This document shows, in pieces, positions 17,336 through 25,458 of a DNA stretch of 64,000 nucleotides. The stretch spans positions 4,241,388-4,305,387 of the forward strand of contig AP019702.1 of the NCBI GenBank assembly GCA_006739055.1, in the 5' to 3' direction. Numbering within the stretch: position 1 is the stretch's first letter; the number at the start of each line of letters is the position of its first letter. Source of the DNA: Allostella vacuolata (lineage in GTDB: Bacteria; Pseudomonadota; Alphaproteobacteria; ATCC43930; Allostellaceae). Both the position numbers and the translations under genes were made by a program. The notes under the pieces are model-generated. The model was not told the origin of the DNA. It was given only the letters and a program-made list of their open reading frames with translations, and did no database searches.

Positions 17336-18772
17336 ATGTCAGCCATGATCCCTGCCCCCGCCCCCTCCGATCGCCCCCGGCGCGCCATCGTCGTGCTGGG
17401 GATGCACCGCAGCGGCACCTCGCTGCTGGCCTCCCTGCTCCAGGCGCTGGGGGTCGACCTCGGCCCCGACCTGCTGCTCGACCGGGTGCCGGACAACGAG
17501 GCCGGCTACTGGGAGCATCGCGGCATCGCCGAGGCGCACGAGGAGATCCTGGCGCTGCTCGGCCGCACCTGGTACCGGCCGGAGGGGCTGGCGCCGCTGC
17601 CGGACGGCTGGTGGCGCCTGCCCGAGCTGCGCCCGTTCCGCCGCCGGCTGGCCGATATCGTGACGGCGGAGACCGTCGCCTCGGTCGGGCCCTGGGGCTT
17701 CAAGGACCCGCGCACCGTCCGCCTGCTGCCGCTGTGGCGCGAGATCTTCGCCGACACCGGCATCGAGCCGACCTATGTCCTGGCGATCCGCAACCCGGAA
17801 GCCGTCGCCAAGTCGCTGGCGAAGCGGGACGGGATGACGCCGGCCGCGGCCCAGCTCCTGTGGCTGGAGCATACGCTCGACGCCTTCCGCCATGCCGGCG
17901 ACCGCATCGCCGCCATCGTCGACTACGACGCCTGGTTCGCCGACCCGGTGCCGGTCGCCCGCCAGACCATGGCCCGCCTCGGCCTCGCCTGGCCGGCCGA
18001 CGCGGCGGCGCTGGAAGCCGTGCTGGCCCGCATCGTGCGGCCCGACCTGCGCCACGGCAGCGGCACCCTGCCCGCGCGCCTGATGCCCGAGGTGCGGGAG
18101 CTCTACGACCTGCTGCGCGCCGCCGCCCCGGACGTGCCGGCCGCCGCCGCCGTCGCCCCCCTGGTCGCCCGCATGGACGGCGCCCGGCGCCTGCTCGGCG
18201 CCTGGGGCGAGCACCTCGCCCAGCACCCCCGCCACCTGGCGGAGGTGGCCGGCCTCCGCCAGGAGATCGAGCAGGAACGCGCGGGCCGCGCCGCCGACCG
18301 CGCGGCGGCCGCCGCCGCGGCCGAGGGCGAGCGCCGGCGCGCCGACGCCCATGCCCGCGACCATGCGGAGCTGCAGGCGCTCTACGCCGCGCTCGACGGC
18401 CGCCGCATCGGCGCGGAGGCCGAGATCGCCGCCCTCCACCAGCGCATCGCCGCACTCGACGCCGCCCATGCCGCCGCCGTCGCCGAGCAGGGCCGGCTGG
18501 CCTGGGACCTGGACGCCACCCAGCGGGTGCTGGACCAGGTGATGCCCGACCCGGCCGCCGCCCTCGACCAGATCTGGAACTCGACCTCGCTGCGCCTCGC
18601 CCGGCCGCTGCAGCGGCTGCTGGGCGGGCGGGCGGCGGTCGAGCGCCCGCCGACCCCGACCGCGGAGGACCAGGCCCGGCTCGCCGTCGCCCTGCAGCAG
18701 GGCTTCTTCTGGAACCTGACCGGCCCGTTGCGCGCCGCCGCCCGGCTGGTGCGCGGCAGGAGGACCCGATGA
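17336..18772 (+). CDS. Sulfotransferase-family protein with C-terminal coiled coil
   Basis: 478 residues. The P-loop-like PAPS-binding motif VVLGMHRSGTSLLASLLQ is at about 19-36. GFKDPRTVRLLPLW and YVLAIRNPEAVAKSLAKRDG (the 3'-phosphate side) follow, as in sulfotransferases acting on carbohydrates. Residues about 295-405 are Ala/Glu/Arg-rich and heptad-like (coiled coil), an unusual addition that may mediate assembly. The start may be ATG 17336 or ATG 17345. The gene overlaps the methyltransferase by ATGA. It probably sulfates a surface glycan using PAPS. Confidence 0.8.
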   Translation: MSAMIPAPAPSDRPRRAIVVLGMHRSGTSLLASLLQALGVDLGPDLLLDRVPDNEAGYWEHRGIAEAHEEILALLGRTWYRPEGLAPLPDGWWRLPELRPFRRRLADIVTAETVASVGPWGFKDPRTVRLLPLWREIFADTGIEPTYVLAIRNPEAVAKSLAKRDGMTPAAAQLLWLEHTLDAFRHAGDRIAAIVDYDAWFADPVPVARQTMARLGLAWPADAAALEAVLARIVRPDLRHGSGTLPARLMPEVRELYDLLRAAAPDVPAAAAVAPLVARMDGARRLLGAWGEHLAQHPRHLAEVAGLRQEIEQERAGRAADRAAAAAAAEGERRRADAHARDHAELQALYAALDGRRIGAEAEIAALHQRIAALDAAHAAAVAEQGRLAWDLDATQRVLDQVMPDPAAALDQIWNSTSLRLARPLQRLLGGRAAVERPPTPTAEDQARLAVALQQGFFWNLTGPLRAAARLVRGRRTR

Positions 18773-19548
18773 CCGAGCGCGCCGACGATTACGGCCAGTA
18801 CTGGGACCTCTACGTCCAGTCGATCTTCCCGCAGCTCCGCGCCACCCACGACCCCGCGGCCGAGCGCCTGCACTGGCCGGGCGACGAGTGGGGCACGCCC
18901 GAGATCTGGGACAAGATCTACGCCATGGTGTTCGCGCCCGAGCTCGACCCGCCGCCCGCGCGCGCGATCGAGATCGGCCCGGGGTCCGGCAAGTACACCG
19001 CCATGGTGCTGGAGCGCTGCCCGGACGTGCAGGTGCTGGCGCTCGACGTGTCGGCGGCCTACCTGTCGGTGCTGGAGGCGCGCCTGGCGCCGGAGATCGC
19101 GGCCGGCCGGCTCTTCACCCGCCGCCTGCTGCCGGAATGGGACTATTTCGACCGGCTGGTGCGCGAGCGCGGCTGGGAGGGCTCGGTCGACCTGGTCTTC
19201 TCGATCGACGCCATGGTCCATGTCGACCTGCAGTACCTCGTCGCCTACTGGCTGGCGGCGGCCCGGGCGCTGCGCCCCGGCGGCAAGATGATCATGAGCG
19301 TCGCCGACGCCACCTCGCCGCACGGCTTCGACAAGCTGATGGCCGACGTGCCGAACTATTTCAGCACCCAGGGCAAGATCACCTCGAAGTTCGAGTGGCT
19401 GTGCCCGCCGATGGTCAGCCACGTGCTGGAGCGGATCGGCTTCGACGTGCGCTTCTTCCCCAAGCTGGCGGGCCGCGACTGCTGGTTCGTCGCCACCCGC
19501 CGCCCTGCCGATCCTATTCCCGCCAGCCCGGCAGCTCCCGCCCGATGA
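18769..19548 (+). CDS. Class I SAM-dependent methyltransferase in glycan locus
   Basis: 259 residues. The SAM-binding motif AIEIGPGSGKYTAMVLE is near residue 66, with an acidic residue after strand 2 (LALDVSAAYL) and DLVFSIDAMVHVD as motif IV. Its N-terminal pattern (YGQYWDLYV, HWPGDEWG) is shared with the methyltransferase at 24706, so they are paralogues. Its start overlaps the sulfotransferase stop; its end overlaps the convergent sulfotransferase by 35 bases. The likely target is a sugar hydroxyl or chain end. Methylation as an O-antigen chain terminator is known for Wzm/Wzt systems; here it is only suggested by context. Confidence 0.82.
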   Translation: MTERADDYGQYWDLYVQSIFPQLRATHDPAAERLHWPGDEWGTPEIWDKIYAMVFAPELDPPPARAIEIGPGSGKYTAMVLERCPDVQVLALDVSAAYLSVLEARLAPEIAAGRLFTRRLLPEWDYFDRLVRERGWEGSVDLVFSIDAMVHVDLQYLVAYWLAAARALRPGGKMIMSVADATSPHGFDKLMADVPNYFSTQGKITSKFEWLCPPMVSHVLERIGFDVRFFPKLAGRDCWFVATRRPADPIPASPAAPAR

Positions 19549-20248
19549 GCCGCTCGAAGGCCGCCACCCGCGGCCGGTAGAGGTCGAGCAGCGGGCCGCG
19601 CAGGGACGGGCGCAGGGGCGTGCCCTCGCCCGCATTGACGCGCTGGGCCAGCCGCTCGGCCGACAGGCGCAGGACCGGGGCGGGATCGATGGCGAGATGG
19701 CGGCAGGCGGCCGCCAGCACGCCCGCCGGGTCGGCCACCAGGTCGTCATAGAGCAGGATCAGCACCTGCTCGCGCGGGAAGGCGCCGAGCCAGGTCTCCA
19801 GGCAACGCGCATAGTCGCCGCGCCCCAGCGACTGCTCGGAGCGGAAGACGTCGAGGAACCAGGCGTCGGACGCCTCGCGCTCGTACATCAGGCCCCAGCG
19901 CAGCACCATGAGGGCGGCCGACCAGGCGCGCTCGACCGGGTTGCGGGCGATGAACAGCAGGCGGGCGCCCGGCATCGCGGCATGGACGGCGGCGACCGAT
20001 TCGGCGGGCAGCACGGCATAGCCCGGCGTCACGTCGCCGATCCGGGCGCCGTCGGAGGCACCCGCGAACTGGGCCCGGTACCAGTCGAGGCCGCGGCCCC
20101 GGTTCCAGTCCCAGAAATGCACCTCCTTGCCGGCCGGGAAAGCCAGGCCCGGATGGTCGGACAGCATCTCGAACAGCCAGGTGGTGCCCGCCTTCTGCGC
20201 CCCGATGCCGAGGAAGTCGGGCAGCCGGCCCGTCGCCGGCTCCGTCAT
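19514..20248 (-). CDS. Sulfotransferase
   Basis: 244 residues, a compact sulfotransferase. The PAPS-binding loop FLGIGAQKAGTTWLFEML is at about 12-29, HFWDWNRGRGLDWY at about 44-57, and LLFIARNPVERAWSA at about 97-111 covers the 3'-phosphate Arg/Ser pair. It is the last gene of a five-gene coupled operon with wzt, wzm, the 467-residue protein and the HAD phosphatase (start overlaps the wzt stop by ATGA). With the other sulfotransferase at 17336 it indicates a sulfated exported polysaccharide. Confidence 0.87.
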   Translation of the reverse strand: MTEPATGRLPDFLGIGAQKAGTTWLFEMLSDHPGLAFPAGKEVHFWDWNRGRGLDWYRAQFAGASDGARIGDVTPGYAVLPAESVAAVHAAMPGARLLFIARNPVERAWSAALMVLRWGLMYEREASDAWFLDVFRSEQSLGRGDYARCLETWLGAFPREQVLILLYDDLVADPAGVLAAACRHLAIDPAPVLRLSAERLAQRVNAGEGTPLRPSLRGPLLDLYRPRVAAFERLIGRELPGWRE

Positions 20249-21561
20249 CGCGCACCATCCGGCAGCGGCGAGGCGTCCGATTCGAAGTCGAGGTCGACCA
20301 GGCCGGCGCGCCAGCGGTCGGGGTCGGGCATCACCTTGAACATGGCGGCATCCACGAGACGATGGAGGAAGCGGCGCTCGGCCCCGGTCTCGGCCGAGAC
20401 GCCGGCATTGACGAAATAGGTGCCGGGCAGCAGCCGGCAGCGGAAGGCGTGGCGCACCGACCAGACCTCGCCCGCATGCACCTCGGCCAGCGCCCGGCCG
20501 GCCGCCGCCGTCGACCCGCCGGCCAGCTCGGTGCCGGCGACGGTGCGGATCAGGGTGCCGAAGCTGACGCCGGACGCGGTCTCGGCGAACCGGACCCGGC
20601 AGCGGATCTCGTAGGCGCCGCCGCGGCGCAGGACGTTGACGGGCTTGCCCTCGGGCGTGGTCACCCGCAGCTCGGCGATCTCCGCACCGGCCGGCTCGTA
20701 GACCACGGCGCTGGCCGGGCGCAGATCGGCATCAAGGAAGGCGTCGTCGACCGGCGCCTCGACCGGCTCGGTCTCGGCCGCGCCGTCGCGGATCGCCTGG
20801 CGCAGGGTCGACCGGCGCTCGGCCGGGGCGAACAGCAGGCGGTGGTACTGGGCGACCACGCCGCGCGGCTCGCCCGCCGCCAGCATCTCGCCGTCGTCGA
20901 TCAGGATGGCGCGGTCGCAGAGCTGGGTGACGTGGGAGGCCGCGTGCGAGACGAACAGGATGGTGCCGCCCGCGGCCCGGAACCGCTCCAGCCGGGCGAA
21001 GCACTTGCGCTGGAACGCCTCGTCGCCGACCGCCAGCGCCTCGTCGACGATCAGGATGTCGGGCTCCACATGCACCGCGACCGCGAACGCAAGGCGCACC
21101 CCCATGCCGCTCGAATAGGTGCGCAGCGGCTGGTCGAGATGGTCGCCGAGGTCGGCGAAGGCGGCGATCGAGGGCATGGCGTCGGCGATCTGGCGGTCGT
21201 CGAGGCCGAGGATGGCGGCGTTGAGGCGGGCGTTCTCGCGCCCCGTGAAGTCCGGATGGAAGCCCGCCCCCAGCTCCAGCAGGGCCGAGATGCGGCCGGC
21301 GGCGGCGACCGAGCCCGTGGTCGGGTTCATGGTCCCGGCGATGATCTGCAGCAGGGTCGACTTGCCCGATCCGTTGCGGCCGACCAGGCCCACGGTCTCG
21401 CCGCGCGCCACCTGGAAGCTGACGTCGCGCAGCGCCCAATGCTCGTCGACATGGGCCGGCTGGCGCAGCAGGGCCTGGCGCACGCGGTCCCACGGCGCGG
21501 CATAGCGGCGATAGACCTTGCTGACCCGGTCGACGGTAAGCGCCGGCATCTCAGAGGACAT
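20245..21561 (-). CDS. wzt: ABC transporter ATP-binding protein for polysaccharide export, with C-terminal carbohydrate-binding domain
   Basis: 438 residues. The N-terminal ATPase has Walker A GRNGSGKST near 62, signature YSSGMGVRLAFAVA near 150 and Walker B DILIVDEALAVGDEAF near 173. Residues about 290-430 form the beta-rich domain that in extended Wzt proteins recognises the modified end of the glycan (ELRVTTPEGKPVNVL, then GTYFVNAGVSAETG). It works at the cytoplasmic face of the inner membrane with the permease encoded just upstream (11-base overlap). The C-terminal domain implies that a specific chain-end modification licenses export; the neighbouring methyl- and sulfotransferases are candidates. 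Confidence 0.92.
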   Translation of the reverse strand: MSSEMPALTVDRVSKVYRRYAAPWDRVRQALLRQPAHVDEHWALRDVSFQVARGETVGLVGRNGSGKSTLLQIIAGTMNPTTGSVAAAGRISALLELGAGFHPDFTGRENARLNAAILGLDDRQIADAMPSIAAFADLGDHLDQPLRTYSSGMGVRLAFAVAVHVEPDILIVDEALAVGDEAFQRKCFARLERFRAAGGTILFVSHAASHVTQLCDRAILIDDGEMLAAGEPRGVVAQYHRLLFAPAERRSTLRQAIRDGAAETEPVEAPVDDAFLDADLRPASAVVYEPAGAEIAELRVTTPEGKPVNVLRRGGAYEIRCRVRFAETASGVSFGTLIRTVAGTELAGGSTAAAGRALAEVHAGEVWSVRHAFRCRLLPGTYFVNAGVSAETGAERRFLHRLVDAAMFKVMPDPDRWRAGLVDLDFESDASPLPDGAR

Positions 21562-22360
21562 CGGCGAAGCCGCGGCGCAGGCGGCGGAAGAGCGCGAAGC
21601 CGAGCAGGACCGCGACCGCGCCGGCCACCAGCCCGACCAGGGTCGGCAGGCCGGGCAGGCGGCCGTCCAGCAGCACGCCGCGCGTCTCCTCGACCGCGGC
21701 GGTCAGCGGGTTGAGGAAGAACAGCGCCCGGAAATCGGCCGGCACGGCGTCGAGCGGATAGAAGATCGGCGACAGGAACATCAGCACCGTCAGGCCGACG
21801 GTGACCAGCTGGCCGATGTCGCGGGCATAGACCCCGACCCCCGCCACCACATAGGCGACGGCCAGCGCCATCAAGGCGGTCGGGGCCAGTACGACCGGCG
21901 CCAGCACGACCGTCCAGGGCGGCCAGCCGACGAAGACGAGATGACCCACCAGCCACACCGCCAGCGCCAGGCCGGTATGGAAGAAGGCGGCCAGCACGGC
22001 CGCCATCGGCAGCACCTCGACCGGGAACAGCACCCGCTTGACCAGGCTGGCATGGGCCAGCACCAGCCCTGGCGCGCGCGCCACCGTCTCGGAGAAGAGC
22101 CAGTAGACGATCAGCCCGGCGAACAGCATCAGCCCGAAGGGCGCGCGCGGGCCGGTCGCCACGCCCCAGCGCGCCTCGAAGACGATGCCGAAGACGAAGG
22201 TGAAGACCGCCAGGTAGAGCAGCGGCTGGGCGATCGCCCAGGCGAGGCCGAGCAGCGAGCCGCGATAGCGCCCCTCCACCTCGCGCCGGGCGAGTTGCAG
22301 GATGAGCTGGCGCCAGCGCAGCGCGGTGCCCACGGCGCCCCGTCCGGTCATCGCGGTCAT
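21551..22360 (-). CDS. wzm: ABC-2 type polysaccharide export permease
   Basis: 269 residues with six predicted membrane spans, beginning near residue 35 after the cytoplasmic motif LARREVEGRYRGSLLGLAWA typical of Wzm/KpsM/TagG permeases. PIFYPLDAVPADFRALFFLNPLTAAVE near 205 is the usual periplasmic re-entrant motif of this family. ATG 22360 overlaps the stop of the preceding gene (ATGA) and its end overlaps wzt by 11 bases. It pairs with Wzt to export a lipid-linked polysaccharide. Confidence 0.93.
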   Translation of the reverse strand: MTAMTGRGAVGTALRWRQLILQLARREVEGRYRGSLLGLAWAIAQPLLYLAVFTFVFGIVFEARWGVATGPRAPFGLMLFAGLIVYWLFSETVARAPGLVLAHASLVKRVLFPVEVLPMAAVLAAFFHTGLALAVWLVGHLVFVGWPPWTVVLAPVVLAPTALMALAVAYVVAGVGVYARDIGQLVTVGLTVLMFLSPIFYPLDAVPADFRALFFLNPLTAAVEETRGVLLDGRLPGLPTLVGLVAGAVAVLLGFALFRRLRRGFADVL

Positions 22361-23760
22361 CGCAGCAGCCGGCCCAGGACCCGGCGCGCCAGCCCGGTGC
22401 CGCGGCGCAGGGCCGCGTCGACATGGCGCCCGGCGAAGGGGATGCGCCGCAGCAGGTAGCCGCCGCCATTGACCAGGTGATGCAGGCGCGGGAAGGCGAC
22501 CACCATCTGGCCCGGCTTCCACAGGGCAGCCCCCACCGACTTCAGCCGCCGCTTCAGGCTGGCGTCGGGCAGGCGCAGCAGCACCGGCACCGACAGGCTG
22601 CGGCCGAAATCGGCCGAGCGCGGGCGCACCTGCATCCCCGGCAGCTCCGAGGCCCGCGGCCACAGGATCATGCGGCGCAGGCGGCGATAGGCGGCGTGCG
22701 CACGGCGCTCCACGGCCATGAAGTCGCCGGCCCCCGCCGGCGAGCGGAAATGGTCGACGATGCCCTGGAACATGGCGTCGTCGGCGCCGGGCGGCAGCAC
22801 CGCCGGGTCGATCGCGCCACCCTCCGGCAGCCCGCGGCCCGCCTCCAGCCGGTAGCCCTCGACGCTGGGGGCGGCGATCTCCAGCGGGTCCTCGATCAGG
22901 TGGTGATAGGCGAAGAGGGCCTGGCCGGGGCCGTTGGCATAGGGCTCCAGGCTGTCGACCGCGACGCCAAAGATATGGCCGAAATGGGGACCGGGCCCGC
23001 GGCCATAGTCCCAGCGGCCGAAATAGAGGCCGTGCCAGTCCCATTGCGGGAAATGGCGCATCAGCAGGGCCTGGGTCCCGCCGGTCCAGCCCGAATCGAC
23101 CAGCACCGGCGTCTTCACCCCGTCCAGCAGCTCGTCGAGATAGGCCGAGAGCGCGTCGGCCTGCTCGGCGAAGTAGGCGCGGACGGCTCGGCCCAGGGCG
23201 TCGTCGGCATGGTAGACGGCGGCGAACGAGTCGGGCTTGACCGGGCAGTGGGCCAGCACGTCGGGCAGGTCGATGCCGCGCCCGCGCAGCAGGCAGCGCA
23301 GCATGTAGCCGAGCGAGCCGGCGGCGAACTCCTTCACCAGCATCGGCGCGACGCGCTCGAAATCCTGCTCCAGGCAGCCCTTGGCCGCGGCCACGCGCGA
23401 GATCAGGATGTCGCCGACCGGCAGGACCGGCACGGTGCCGGTGCGCTCGCACCACAGTTCGTAGAGCAGGCGCAGGCGCAGGCCGCCGCGGGCGGCGAAC
23501 AGCAATCTGGCGTCGCGTTCGGCGAACGCGACGGTGGCCAGGTGCAGGCGCTGGCAGAACTGCAGGAAGACCGGCCCCAGCAGGTCGCGGGCGAAGCGCC
23601 GCTGGGCATCGGCATCGGCCGCGACCGGCCCGTCCTGCGGCCAGTCGTCGCCGGCCAGGTGGGAATAGGCCTCGGGCGGCAGGAAGCGCCGGTCGAGCGA
23701 CGCCTCCAGCTCCTCCAGGGACCGGTCCTCCAGCGACCCGGATGCGAGCGCCGCCGTCAC
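22357..23760 (-). CDS. Unknown protein of polysaccharide loci, related to the C-terminal part of HAD-fusion proteins
   Basis: 467 residues, without signal peptide or clear membrane span. Two stretches recall the C-terminal domain that in other polysaccharide clusters is fused behind a HAD phosphatase: ERDARLLFAARGGLRLRLLY followed by VGDILISRVAAAKG, and TPVLVDSGWTGGTQALLM followed by WHGLYFGRWDYG. Here the HAD half is a separate gene directly upstream (ATGA overlap). The C-terminal 90 residues are basic. The function is not known. A role in modifying or priming the exported glycan is inferred only from its place between the HAD gene and wzm. Confidence 0.7.
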   Translation of the reverse strand: MTAALASGSLEDRSLEELEASLDRRFLPPEAYSHLAGDDWPQDGPVAADADAQRRFARDLLGPVFLQFCQRLHLATVAFAERDARLLFAARGGLRLRLLYELWCERTGTVPVLPVGDILISRVAAAKGCLEQDFERVAPMLVKEFAAGSLGYMLRCLLRGRGIDLPDVLAHCPVKPDSFAAVYHADDALGRAVRAYFAEQADALSAYLDELLDGVKTPVLVDSGWTGGTQALLMRHFPQWDWHGLYFGRWDYGRGPGPHFGHIFGVAVDSLEPYANGPGQALFAYHHLIEDPLEIAAPSVEGYRLEAGRGLPEGGAIDPAVLPPGADDAMFQGIVDHFRSPAGAGDFMAVERRAHAAYRRLRRMILWPRASELPGMQVRPRSADFGRSLSVPVLLRLPDASLKRRLKSVGAALWKPGQMVVAFPRLHHLVNGGGYLLRRIPFAGRHVDAALRRGTGLARRVLGRLLR

Positions 23761-24521
23761 GCCGCCCGCCGCATGATGGCGCGAAGGTGCAGCACCGCCA
23801 GCTTCTGGCGCAGGCCGTGGATGCGCTGCCAGGAGGCCGGCCGCGGCGTGTGCAGGACGTGGATGCCGAGCCCGCGCGGCGTCGCCACGTCGGCGGTCTC
23901 GCTGTCGCCCATGTGCAGGATGGACGGCGCCTCCACCCCCTCGCGCGCCATCAGCACGCGGAACAGCCCGCCGCCGCGCTTGGTGACGCCCAGGTCGGCG
24001 CTGCTGTAGCCGCCGTCGAGCTCCAGCTGCGGCAGCAGCCGGCCGATCAGGCGCCCGATCAGCTCGGCCGGCAGGTACATGTCGCTGGCGAAGAGCACGC
24101 GGCGCCCGGCGGCGCGGTGCCGGTTCAGCACCCCGGCCAGTTCGGCGTTGCCGCGCAGCTCGGCCACCTCGCAGTCGAACTCCACCTCCGCCAGGAGCGG
24201 CGCCAGCGCCGGGTCGAGTCGGAGTGCCGCGCAGACCATCTCCAGGATCAGGTCGAGGCGCCCTTCCCGCTCGCCCTCGACGGTGCGGATCAGCCGGTAG
24301 GCGGTGCGGGCGGCGACCAGGCGCGCGGCATAGAGCGCGTCCGCGTCGGCCGGGATGCCGCGCCGGGCCAGCGCGGCTGCCTGCGCCTTCGCCACGTCGG
24401 CGAAGCGGGTCATCTCCGGACGGGTGCCGCGCAGCAGCAGGGTGTCGAACACGTCGACGCTGATCAGCCGGATCGGGTGGTCACGGACGATTTGGTCGAT
24501 CGCCTCGGGCAGGCGTCGCAT
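23757..24521 (-). CDS. HAD-superfamily hydrolase
   Basis: 254 residues from ATG 24521 (GAAGG 4 bases upstream); a longer frame upstream lacks family similarity. Motif I is DVFDTLLLRGTRP near residue 20, motif II LFASDMYLP near 135, then a Lys in GVTKRGGGLF, and motifs III/IV HMGDSETADVATPRG near 200. Large helical cap. Such enzymes remove phosphate from small molecules, often sugar phosphates. It is the first gene of the HAD-467aa-wzm-wzt-sulfotransferase operon, with every junction overlapping. Confidence 0.83.
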   Translation of the reverse strand: MRRLPEAIDQIVRDHPIRLISVDVFDTLLLRGTRPEMTRFADVAKAQAAALARRGIPADADALYAARLVAARTAYRLIRTVEGEREGRLDLILEMVCAALRLDPALAPLLAEVEFDCEVAELRGNAELAGVLNRHRAAGRRVLFASDMYLPAELIGRLIGRLLPQLELDGGYSSADLGVTKRGGGLFRVLMAREGVEAPSILHMGDSETADVATPRGLGIHVLHTPRPASWQRIHGLRQKLAVLHLRAIMRRAA

Positions 24522-24531
24522 CAGCCTTCGA

Positions 24532-24579
24532 TTCCAGGTTGGCTCGGTTCCAGGTTGCCTCGGTCCCAGGTTGGTCTGC
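24532..24579. repeat. Three tandem copies of a 16-bp repeat
   Basis: TTCCAGGTTGGCTCGG, TTCCAGGTTGCCTCGG and TCCCAGGTTGGTCTGC follow one another just upstream of the HAD start, in the divergent region shared with the methyltransferase at 24706. This could be a replication-slippage product or a repeated protein-binding site. The rest of 24522-24705 shows no clear promoter. Confidence 0.7.
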
Positions 24580-24705
24580 CCCGACGCGGGGGGCGGATGG
24601 GCCGGCGCATGCTTAGCGACAAGAGCCGGCAAAATCCATGGGCACGAAGGCCGGCCCTCGCGAGCGCGCTTGACGAACGGGGGCCGGCCATGGTCGGACA
24701 GGCCG

Positions 24706-25437
24706 ATGAGCAAGTCGGAAAAATACGTCGACTACGAGGCCGCGTGGGACGGCTACGCCCAGCGCTGGCGCCAGGCCCATCCCGGCCTGGAGCATCTGGG
24801 CGACGAATGGATCGGCCGGGAGGCGGGCGCCGCCCAGTCCCTGGCCGACTATGTGGCGCTGATCCGCGACCGATTCGTCGCCCCCTGGATCCGCGCCGAG
24901 GACACGGTGCTGGAGATCGGGGTGGGCGGCGGCCGCACGGCGGCGATCCTGGCCGACCATTGCCGGCAGCTGATCTGCGCCGACGTCGCGGCCGGGATGC
25001 TGGAGCTGACCCGCCGCCGCCTGCAGGACAAGCCGGGCGGCGGCGCGCGGGTGGAGTTCGTCAAGCTGGACGGCACCAGCCTGGACGGCATCGCCGACCA
25101 GGCGGCGGACGTCTGCTTCTGCTACGACACGCTGGTCCATGTCGAGCCGCGGGACATCTTCAACTACCTGAACCTGCTGCCACGGGTGCTGCGCGGCCGG
25201 CGCCTGTGCGTGCTGCACCATGCCGACACGCTGAGCGAGCGCGGCTTCGCCAAGTTCCTCGGCGACTGGCGCCACAGCCTGGGCGGCCAACGCCACGGCG
25301 AGGCCTTCTCGGTGATGACCCCCGCCATCATGCGCCGCTTCCTCGACCATCTCGGCTACCGCGTGCTGGTGGAGGACCATGACAGCGTGCCGCGCGACTG
25401 CGTCTGGGTGTGCGAGGCGCCGGCCGCGATCGGGTGA
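24706..25437 (+). CDS. Class I SAM-dependent methyltransferase, paralogue of the 18769 gene
   Basis: 243 residues. The SAM site VLEIGVGGGRTAAILA is near residue 67, with CADVAAGMLELTRRRL as the acidic strand-2 region and DVCFCYDTLVHVEPRD as motif IV. The N-terminal YAQRWRQAHPGLEHLGDEWIG pattern resembles that of the methyltransferase at 18769. It is divergent from the HAD-wzm-wzt operon. It probably methylates a sugar of the exported glycan; which enzyme acts on which residue cannot be told from sequence. Confidence 0.82.
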   Translation: MSKSEKYVDYEAAWDGYAQRWRQAHPGLEHLGDEWIGREAGAAQSLADYVALIRDRFVAPWIRAEDTVLEIGVGGGRTAAILADHCRQLICADVAAGMLELTRRRLQDKPGGGARVEFVKLDGTSLDGIADQAADVCFCYDTLVHVEPRDIFNYLNLLPRVLRGRRLCVLHHADTLSERGFAKFLGDWRHSLGGQRHGEAFSVMTPAIMRRFLDHLGYRVLVEDHDSVPRDCVWVCEAPAAIG

Positions 25438-25458
25438 CCGGCGGGCGCGAGCCCGGTC

